From Lysobacterales bacterium (GTDB lineage Bacteria; Pseudomonadota; Gammaproteobacteria; Xanthomonadales; SZUA-36), in contig DAOWGA010000023.1 in assembly GCA_030637665.1 (NCBI GenBank), forward strand, positions 1 to 10,692: a DNA stretch of 10,692 bases, in the 5' to 3' direction. Shown here one piece after another: positions 5,887 through 10,692 of the stretch; position 1 is the stretch's first letter; every line of letters begins with the position of its first letter. The notes under the pieces were generated by a model, which worked only from the letters and a program-made list of their open reading frames with translations, did no database searches and was not told the origin of the DNA. Position numbers and translations under genes: made by a program.

Positions 5887-7107
5887 TCAGCCAGCCAACA
5901 GTTGCCCCAGGCGGCCGGTGAGGATCGCCAGGTAATTACCCAGGGCATATCCAATCATTGCCATCAGAATGGATGCCGGTACCAGTGATTCACGGTGATG
6001 TGCGGCAACAATCGGAGCTGAAGCCGCGCCGCCAATATTGGCAGCCGAAGCAATTGCCAGCGTATGCACATCGACCCGGAATAACCAGGCGCCGAACAAA
6101 ATAAAGATGCCATGGATCGCAATCCAGACATAGGCCATGAGCACGAATGCACCCATGGTCTCGAGGCTGGCGCTGCTCAGATCCATGGTGGCGCCGATAC
6201 GAGCCACGTAAACGTAGATAATGGCCATTGCGATGGGGTGTGCGGCTGGCAATTTGCGGGCCGGTGTGGCCGAGGCAATCAGGGCCAGTGTTGTAATCAA
6301 CAGGATCACCCAGGTGCTGGCGCTGATCACGGTGGCGCCGCCGATCATGACCGGGGGCAGCACTTCGGAAAGCTCCAGGGATATCCATGTGAAACTCAAG
6401 GCAATCAAGGCCAGGTACAACAAGGAAATCATGCTCGGAGTTTCATCCTTGTGGTTAAAGTCTGCTGCGGCCCGGTCCATCATTTCGATGCGATTGGCCG
6501 GCACCCGCATCCAGCGGTTGAATCGTGTGGCAAAAGCCTTGGAGCCGAGCAACAGGGGCAGCCAGATCAGGTAGACCATCTGGTCAGCCGCGGCGGCCAT
6601 TGTCATATGTTCGCCGCTTCCTTCCAGCGCAGCATGAGCGGCCGTCATGTTGCCGGTTCCGCCGATCCAGCTTCCCGACAGGGTTCCAAAAGCCTTCCAG
6701 CTGTCTACCGGCAGCGGGAACTGGATCGGGAACCCCTCAGGCGTGGTGATGTACTGGCCGAGCGCATAAGCCACGAAGCCACCCAGTACGACACCGGCGC
6801 TGCCGATCAGCATCACGAAAACACCTTTACCCATGATGCGCACCGCACCCAGCACGTCTACATTGAGCAGCATCAAGCAGATAAAGACAGGCAGGCCATA
6901 CATGCGCAGGAAATCATAAGCCGCACTTTCATATGGAATCAGTCCGGTATTGGACAACAGGACCGGTGTGGCATAGATGAAGATCAGAGGCGGGAGATAG
7001 TTGAATATTTTCCAATTGCTTTTCTTTTCCAGCCAGAACCAGAAACTGACTACGGCGACCAGGACCGCCATTACACCCACCGGTGTTGTTATCAGTGCAT
7101 TATTCAT
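5887..7107 (-). CDS. DUF819 family multi-pass membrane protein (YjcL-like), putative transporter
   Basis: A 406-residue hydrophobic protein with about ten or more predicted membrane spans (for example 10-26, 38-54, 70-86, 95-118, 228-247, 262-280, 290-304, 317-341, 375-397). Two related glycine-rich segments mark the halves: GTLSGSWIGGTGNM (141-154) and ASAANIGGAASAPIVAAHH (353-371). Both resemble the broken-helix substrate sites of inverted-repeat secondary carriers, and are diagnostic of DUF819. The family's substrate is not known to me. The start is the ATG at 7107, preceded by GGAG at a 5-base spacing; a longer frame beginning seven codons upstream lacks such a site. It overlaps the btuF stop by 8 bases (ATGAATAA), so it is very likely coupled to btuF and may act on a compound handled by that binding protein; this is inference. 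Confidence 0.85.
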   Translation of the reverse strand: MNNALITTPVGVMAVLVAVVSFWFWLEKKSNWKIFNYLPPLIFIYATPVLLSNTGLIPYESAAYDFLRMYGLPVFICLMLLNVDVLGAVRIMGKGVFVMLIGSAGVVLGGFVAYALGQYITTPEGFPIQFPLPVDSWKAFGTLSGSWIGGTGNMTAAHAALEGSGEHMTMAAAADQMVYLIWLPLLLGSKAFATRFNRWMRVPANRIEMMDRAAADFNHKDETPSMISLLYLALIALSFTWISLELSEVLPPVMIGGATVISASTWVILLITTLALIASATPARKLPAAHPIAMAIIYVYVARIGATMDLSSASLETMGAFVLMAYVWIAIHGIFILFGAWLFRVDVHTLAIASAANIGGAASAPIVAAHHRESLVPASILMAMIGYALGNYLAILTGRLGQLLAG

Positions 7108-7981
7108 TGTTTCTCCGTTCGCGCACACCGTCCAACAGGCTACAGGCTAATTCAAGCGCATCCAACAAGCGAGGCGTTGCGCGACTGATGTCGTCGGCCG
7201 GGAGCAGGAACAGTGCGCCCTGTTCCACAGCCCGCATTCCCGGCCATGCTCGCCAACCAGCCAGCGGATCATCTTCATTCTCCAGAAAAGGGGCAAACAG
7301 GGCATCCGGGTTGGCCACGATCACGGCCTCGTGGGCCAGGTGGAACGCCAGGCCGGGCTGGTCATGGAAAATGTTGTGGCCGCCGCACAGGCTTAGTCCC
7401 TTACTGATCAGATGTTCGCCGTTGATTGTGAACAGGGGTTTGACATCGACCTGGTAAAAAATATCAAGGGACGGCCTGGAGGCATATTCCCTGGAAAGGA
7501 CCTCCAGGCGCCGGCGAAAATTCGCCGCTGCAGTGGCTGCTGCCGCCCGTGTCTCGCTGGCAGCGCCGATGGCTTCGATAACCGCGGCTATTTCGCCCGG
7601 CTCCCTGATTTCAATAGACCAGACTGGAATGCCGAGCGAGCTCAATTGACTGGTGGCCTGGCGTGGATTGCCGGTATCCCAGGCAATGACCAGGTCGGGT
7701 TTGAGTGATACCACGCGTTCTACATCAATCCGAAATGCATCCCCGATCCGCGGGACAGCGGCAGCCGCCTCGGGATATTCACTGTACTCAACCGTGGCGA
7801 TCAGATGGCTGCCTGCGCCGGCTGCAAACACCAACTCAGCCAGGTGGGGTGAAAGCGTAATCAGCCGATTCGCAGGAGCCTTCAATGCAAGCACGGAGCC
7901 ATCTGCCTGGGGCAGCGACAGCTCAGCGGCAGCTGTCGCCGAGCAGAACAGGAGTACGAAGCAATATCTGCTGAATCGCAT
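7100..7981 (-). CDS. btuF: Periplasmic cobalamin (vitamin B12)-binding protein BtuF
   Basis: A 293-residue class III substrate-binding protein with a helical backbone, as in BtuF of B12 uptake. A signal peptide (residues 1 to about 20, RFSRYCFVLLFCSATAAAE) directs it to the periplasm. The N-lobe opens RLITLSPHLAELVFAAGAGSHLIATVEYSEYP and continues VPRIGDAFRIDVERVVSLKPDLVIAW. The C-lobe carries the BtuF-like stretch DVKPLFTINGEHLISKG followed by LSLCGGHNIF, characteristic of cobalamin binders over haem or siderophore binders. I use the ATG at 7981; a TTG one codon earlier is less likely. No strong ribosome site is visible and the gap to ampE is 36 bases. BtuF normally delivers B12 to BtuCD, but neither is here; the next gene, translationally coupled, is a DUF819 membrane protein. 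A different corrinoid or a non-cobalamin ligand cannot be excluded. Confidence 0.82.
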   Translation of the reverse strand: MRFSRYCFVLLFCSATAAAELSLPQADGSVLALKAPANRLITLSPHLAELVFAAGAGSHLIATVEYSEYPEAAAAVPRIGDAFRIDVERVVSLKPDLVIAWDTGNPRQATSQLSSLGIPVWSIEIREPGEIAAVIEAIGAASETRAAAATAAANFRRRLEVLSREYASRPSLDIFYQVDVKPLFTINGEHLISKGLSLCGGHNIFHDQPGLAFHLAHEAVIVANPDALFAPFLENEDDPLAGWRAWPGMRAVEQGALFLLPADDISRATPRLLDALELACSLLDGVRERRNNE

Positions 7982-8017
7982 CAATGAAAACGGCGCCGGG
8001 TATCGATTCGCGGTGAA

Positions 8018-8899
8018 TCAGGCGATGACGCCGATCAACAGCAGCAATGCCAGTGCGGTCATCCATACGCCCAGGATGCGCCAGGCCAGGTCCATCGCTT
8101 GCTGCAGGCCGATCATGGGACCATCCAACTGGTCGGCGTAGCCGTCCTGCGCCGCGTGGCCGGTGAGTACAATGCTGCAGGCGCTGGCGAGTAAAAAGCC
8201 ATTATCGCCTTCGAAGAGCCCGTGTCCCTGTTCATCGTGGTATTGCTTCCAGGCCACAAAAACCGAGTCAAAATCGGTTGCTATGGCCAGGGAAAGTGTC
8301 ATCAGCTGTGCGGCCGGCCAGTCCATAATCTGCCGCAAGCGGATAAACAGCCCTTTCTGGCCATCTGTCAACGCGTAATCCCCGTTCACCAGCCAGTCGA
8401 CCAGCCGGTATAGAAAAGCCCCGACGATGCCCAAAACCGCAAACCAGAAGATTATGCCAAACCAGCGCCGCAAGGCTTCCCGGAATACCGATTCCACCGC
8501 CTGGGCCCGGCAACTGTCATGGTCTTCAGGTACAGGGCCACGAAGAAACTTCCCGAGCGCCTCTTGCCTGGATTCCTCGTCTTCCGAGTCGATGATGGCG
8601 GCCACCTCGGTATCCAGGTCCTTCGGACCGTAGGTGTAGACCAGGACTACGATCGCCAGCAGGAACACCCCGGTTGAGCCCAGCGCGGCATCGAGCAGTT
8701 GGTTGATCAGCAAGAGCAGCAGGACAGGGATAGCAATAATAACCAGGAAACCCAGCACGTCCTGCCAGCCAGGGAGCTTTCCGAATGCATCGTTGCTGAA
8801 ATTGATCCACGACGTGAGCCACTGGTTTTGCCGGAACCGCCCCAGTTCCCGCACAAAGTGGCAAAGTGCAAATGCGAGAAGAATCGCAATAATAGTCAT
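8018..8899 (-). CDS. ampE: AmpE-like inner-membrane protein (CobD/CbiB-related)
   Basis: A 293-residue membrane protein matching AmpE in length (the enteric protein is 284) and layout: an N-terminal hydrophobic helix (1-14), RELGRFRQNQWLTSW, two adjacent spans (about 48-66 and 75-90) ending in YGPKDLD, a charged cytoplasmic segment (95-135, including GPVPEDHD), ESVFREALRRWFGIIFWFAVLGIVGAF (136-162, not all membrane) and a C-terminal span (275-293). AmpE is described as a sensory inner-membrane protein linked to ampC beta-lactamase induction alongside AmpD, and is remotely related to the cobinamide synthase CbiB/CobD. No ampD lies beside it here; the downstream neighbour is btuF, so a role tied to corrinoids rather than peptidoglycan sensing is conceivable. 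The ATG at 8899 follows AAGGAAG by about ten bases; the gap to nudC is 45 bases. Confidence 0.8.
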   Translation of the reverse strand: MTIIAILLAFALCHFVRELGRFRQNQWLTSWINFSNDAFGKLPGWQDVLGFLVIIAIPVLLLLLINQLLDAALGSTGVFLLAIVVLVYTYGPKDLDTEVAAIIDSEDEESRQEALGKFLRGPVPEDHDSCRAQAVESVFREALRRWFGIIFWFAVLGIVGAFLYRLVDWLVNGDYALTDGQKGLFIRLRQIMDWPAAQLMTLSLAIATDFDSVFVAWKQYHDEQGHGLFEGDNGFLLASACSIVLTGHAAQDGYADQLDGPMIGLQQAMDLAWRILGVWMTALALLLLIGVIA

Positions 8900-8944
8900 T
8901 GGATGGCTTCCTTCCCCGTCTCCGGTTGCTGCGGTGCGGCCGGA

Positions 8945-9976
8945 TTATATGGAGATAATTCTATCAGACTCCCGGCGGAGTTTTTTTGCTTTTCGGACCA
9001 GGTGCTCCAGGTCTTTTCCACACCGCCTGGAGTACCAGTCAGCAAGCAGGCGAAAAGCAATGGACACCGGCGGCGACAGGCGCACCGAGCCTTCAAGGAC
9101 CGCCGCCTCCAGGCCGGGAACTGTAAACCAGCGCAACTCCTCCAGTTCTTCAGATGTTGCGCAGTCCCGGCTTTCCGCCTCGGCATAGAATCCACACATC
9201 GAAGAAGCGGGAAATGGCCACGGTTGTGAGGACACGTAGTGGATTTCCTTAAGCCTGATCCGGGCTTCCTCGTACACCTCCCTGACCACGGCATCTTCCA
9301 GGCTTTCACCTGGCTCGACGAATCCGGCAAGCGTTGAAAAATGTTTGGGCGGCCAGTTGGCATTTCGCCCCAGCAGACAGGCGTCGTCCTGGGTCACCAG
9401 CACGATGATGGCAGGGTCAATGCGGGGAAAGGATTGCCGTGCGCATTCCTCGTTGCCGCAAACCAGCTTGTGCCCGGAAGAATACAGCCGGTTGGGATGG
9501 CCGCAAGCGCCGCAAAAGCCGTGGCGGTGCTGCCAGTAATGCAAGGCCTTGGCATAGGCCAGTACACCGGCATGCTTGGCATCCATGTCAACCGATGCAC
9601 GGCGCAGGTCGATGAATTGTGCTTCGGGATACAAGGCCAGGACTTTCTCGCGCTGGCTGTCATTGATGGAAACAGCAAAGAAATACCGCTTGCCGTCCGT
9701 GCCCAGCAGGGTGGGGGGCTGTATTGCGTCCGGGCGATCGAGTTCACCCGGCTTCAGGTAGACGGCGTATTGCCCCTCATCAGTTGAGGCCAACAGACTG
9801 CGGCTGCGCCAGAGTGGTACGAAACGTGCCGCCTCCGAGTTCTGCGCCGCCTCCACCCATTCCTCGTTATCGCGGTATTCAACCAGGCGGTCGAGACGAA
9901 CCGATGTGAAGCGGTTACGGCGGGAGCGCGTGATCTGGTCAATACTGAGATCGACGGGTGTGATCTGCAGGCTCAA
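8945..9976 (-). CDS. nudC: NAD+ diphosphatase / NADH pyrophosphatase NudC (zinc-ribbon Nudix hydrolase)
   Basis: A 343-residue long-form NudC. Layout: N-terminal NUDIX-like domain (about 25-120, FTSVRLDRLVEYRDNEEW), zinc ribbon with CGAC (C155, C158) and CGNEEC (C173, C178), and the catalytic Nudix domain (about 185-310). The Nudix box spans 218-240 (GFVEPGESLEDAVV then REVYEEARI), with metal-binding E233, E236 and E237 present, and the NADH-pyrophosphatase signature SQPWPFP is at 250-256. These enzymes split NAD(H) to NMN(H) and AMP and remove NAD caps from RNA 5' ends. The glycine two residues after the EE pair in the Nudix box is Arg239, an oddity. The only plausible start at full length is a TTG at 9976, eight bases after the erpA stop and without a good ribosome site; the N-terminal domain motif needs a start at or near there. 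Confidence 0.9.
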   Translation of the reverse strand: MSLQITPVDLSIDQITRSRRNRFTSVRLDRLVEYRDNEEWVEAAQNSEAARFVPLWRSRSLLASTDEGQYAVYLKPGELDRPDAIQPPTLLGTDGKRYFFAVSINDSQREKVLALYPEAQFIDLRRASVDMDAKHAGVLAYAKALHYWQHRHGFCGACGHPNRLYSSGHKLVCGNEECARQSFPRIDPAIIVLVTQDDACLLGRNANWPPKHFSTLAGFVEPGESLEDAVVREVYEEARIRLKEIHYVSSQPWPFPASSMCGFYAEAESRDCATSEELEELRWFTVPGLEAAVLEGSVRLSPPVSIAFRLLADWYSRRCGKDLEHLVRKAKKLRRESDRIISI

Positions 9977-9984
9977 GGCTCAAG

Positions 9985-10356
9985 TTAAATCGAAAAAGAC
10001 GAGCCACACCCACAGGTGGTGGATGCGTTGGGGTTACGAATTACAAATTGTGCACCCTGAAGACTTTCCGAGTAGTCCACTTCGGCGCCCATCAGGTACT
10101 GAATACTCAAGGGGTCGATCAGCAGGGTCACACCGTCATTATCGACCGCAATGTCATCTTCCGCCCGCTCTTCATCGAAGGAAAAGCCATACTGAAAACC
10201 CGAGCAGCCGCCGCCGCTGATGTAGACGCGCAATTTGAGCTCCGGGTTGCGTTCCTCCAGGATCAATTCCTGCACCTTGCGTGCAGCCGCGTTGGTGAAC
10301 ACAATACCGGGCATTGCGTTTCCACCAGTTGTTTCAATGTTGCTTGTCTGATCCAT
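9985..10356 (-). CDS. erpA: Iron-sulphur cluster insertion protein ErpA
   Basis: A 123-residue A-type Fe-S carrier, slightly longer than the 114-residue enteric ErpA through an N-terminal extension ([17 protein letters not shown]). The core reads [48 protein letters not shown] and the C-terminal [16 protein letters not shown]. The three cluster-binding cysteines C51, C115 and C117 are intact. The phrase GFQYGF and the exact GCGSSFSI tail favour ErpA over IscA or SufA. ErpA passes Fe-S clusters to apoproteins such as isoprenoid enzymes and respiratory complexes. The ATG at 10356 is preceded by a weak AAGTGA. A 67-base gap separates it from the DUF6776-like gene upstream, a neighbourhood also seen in pseudomonads as I recall it. 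Confidence 0.95.
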   Translation of the reverse strand: MDQTSNIETTGGNAMPGIVFTNAAARKVQELILEERNPELKLRVYISGGGCSGFQYGFSFDEERAEDDIAVDNDGVTLLIDPLSIQYLMGAEVDYSESLQGAQFVIRNPNASTTCGCGSSFSI

Positions 10357-10423
10357 GGTATTTCACTTAAATCAATAACATTCGATAGACTCACTATGGT
10401 GCCTTTTCACCTGTAAATCAATC

Positions 10424-10692
10424 TTAGTTCGCAGAGGCATCCAGCAGATTTTGCCAGTCAAATGCCCGGCTCACCGGCTTGCGCTGGTCTTTCACATCGA
10501 GAGTTACCAGCAAGCGTGTCGGGCTGAAATGTTCCGGCAGGGTCAGATATCCTTCGAGCTGCTGAAAATACTTGAAACGAAAAGATGGCTCGGCTGGCGC
10601 GCCATCGGTGAGTTGGGACCAGTAAAGCGTCACAGGGCGGTGATCAAGCGTTCCTTCCACATCCAGCCTCAATTTGCCACTGATGATGGAAG
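10424..10692 (-). CDS. C-terminal part of a DUF6776-like protein (runs off right edge)
   Basis: An open frame enters from the right edge and ends at a TAA at 10424; about 88 codons are visible. The frame has no start inside the window: the first in-frame TTG, at 10672, is preceded by sense codons reading SIISGKLRLDVEG. The visible part alternates short beta-like stretches (KLRLDVEGTL, VTLYWSQL, SFRFKYFQQLEGYLTLP, RLLVTLDVKD) and ends SRAFDWQNLLDASAN. The FRFKYFQ...EGYLTLPE pattern and the position directly upstream of erpA resemble DUF6776 proteins, which carry N-terminal membrane and coiled-coil segments; that part is outside the window. The function is unknown and the family assignment is from memory of pattern and neighbourhood. 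Confidence 0.55.
   Translation of the reverse strand, partial: SIISGKLRLDVEGTLDHRPVTLYWSQLTDGAPAEPSFRFKYFQQLEGYLTLPEHFSPTRLLVTLDVKDQRKPVSRAFDWQNLLDASAN

Noticed and set aside
7108..7128. Seven-codon N-terminal extension of the DUF819 protein
   Set aside because: GGAG at correct spacing precedes the ATG at 7107, and the extra residues are just btuF sequence read in another frame.
6112..7188. Long plus-strand ORF of 358 codons opposite the DUF819 gene
   Set aside because: It mirrors the DUF819 frame, has a composition rich in His, Gln and Gly with no recognisable domain, and is explained as an antisense shadow.
7982..8017. B12 riboswitch upstream of btuF
   Set aside because: The gap is only 36 bases and holds no B12-box-like sequence; any such element would have to lie upstream of the operon.
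10357..10423. IscR site or clear promoter upstream of erpA
   Set aside because: The 67-base gap has short TATT-like stretches, but I could not fit an IscR motif or a convincing -35/-10 pair.

Overview
The window looks like a chromosomal segment of a free-living, probably marine, gammaproteobacterium (inference). The support is an ErpA of gammaproteobacterial type beside a DUF6776-like gene, an AmpE homologue, a long-form NudC, a BtuF, and a TonB-dependent receptor with an LEEITVTAQKR-type TonB box. I see no mobile element, tRNA, rRNA or CRISPR array.

Left part (1-5784), an amine/glutamate block. A minus-strand operon runs mgsA (4167-5066), mgsB (3499-4170), mgsC (2144-3454), a possible 47-residue small ORF (1979-2122) and a type III glutamine synthetase (607-1914). 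The first three are a glutamate synthase split into separate proteins: class II glutaminase, GXGXG domain, and FMN/Fe-S synthase domain. With the type III GS family enzyme this is the gene set known as gmaS-mgsABC in the N-methylglutamate pathway of methylamine use, and as glnT-glxBCD in rhizobia. No mgdABCD (N-methylglutamate dehydrogenase) genes are present here. A divergent XRE-cupin regulator (5158-5784) shares a 91-bp intergenic region with mgsA, and that region holds a near-perfect 21-bp palindrome, the obvious operator candidate. Beyond the synthetase, an AT-rich spacer carries a strong sigma70-like promoter with an inverted repeat between -35 and -10; it drives the 5' end of a TonB-dependent receptor that runs off the left edge.

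Right part (5887-10692), all minus strand and closely packed, read in transcription order: the 3' end of a DUF6776-like gene, erpA (Fe-S insertion), nudC (NAD(H) pyrophosphatase/deNADding), ampE, btuF (periplasmic vitamin B12-binding protein) and a DUF819 membrane protein. btuF and the DUF819 gene overlap by 8 nt, suggesting translational coupling, and no btuC/btuD is present. The DUF819 gene converges on the regulator gene across a 102-bp spacer that holds a long-loop inverted repeat.

Most worth checking: the unrecorded small ORF with a consensus ribosome site inside the mgs operon, the mgs/GS cluster without mgd, the synthetase's altered ammonium-site positions, the coupled btuF-DUF819 pair, and the operator-in-promoter upstream of the receptor.
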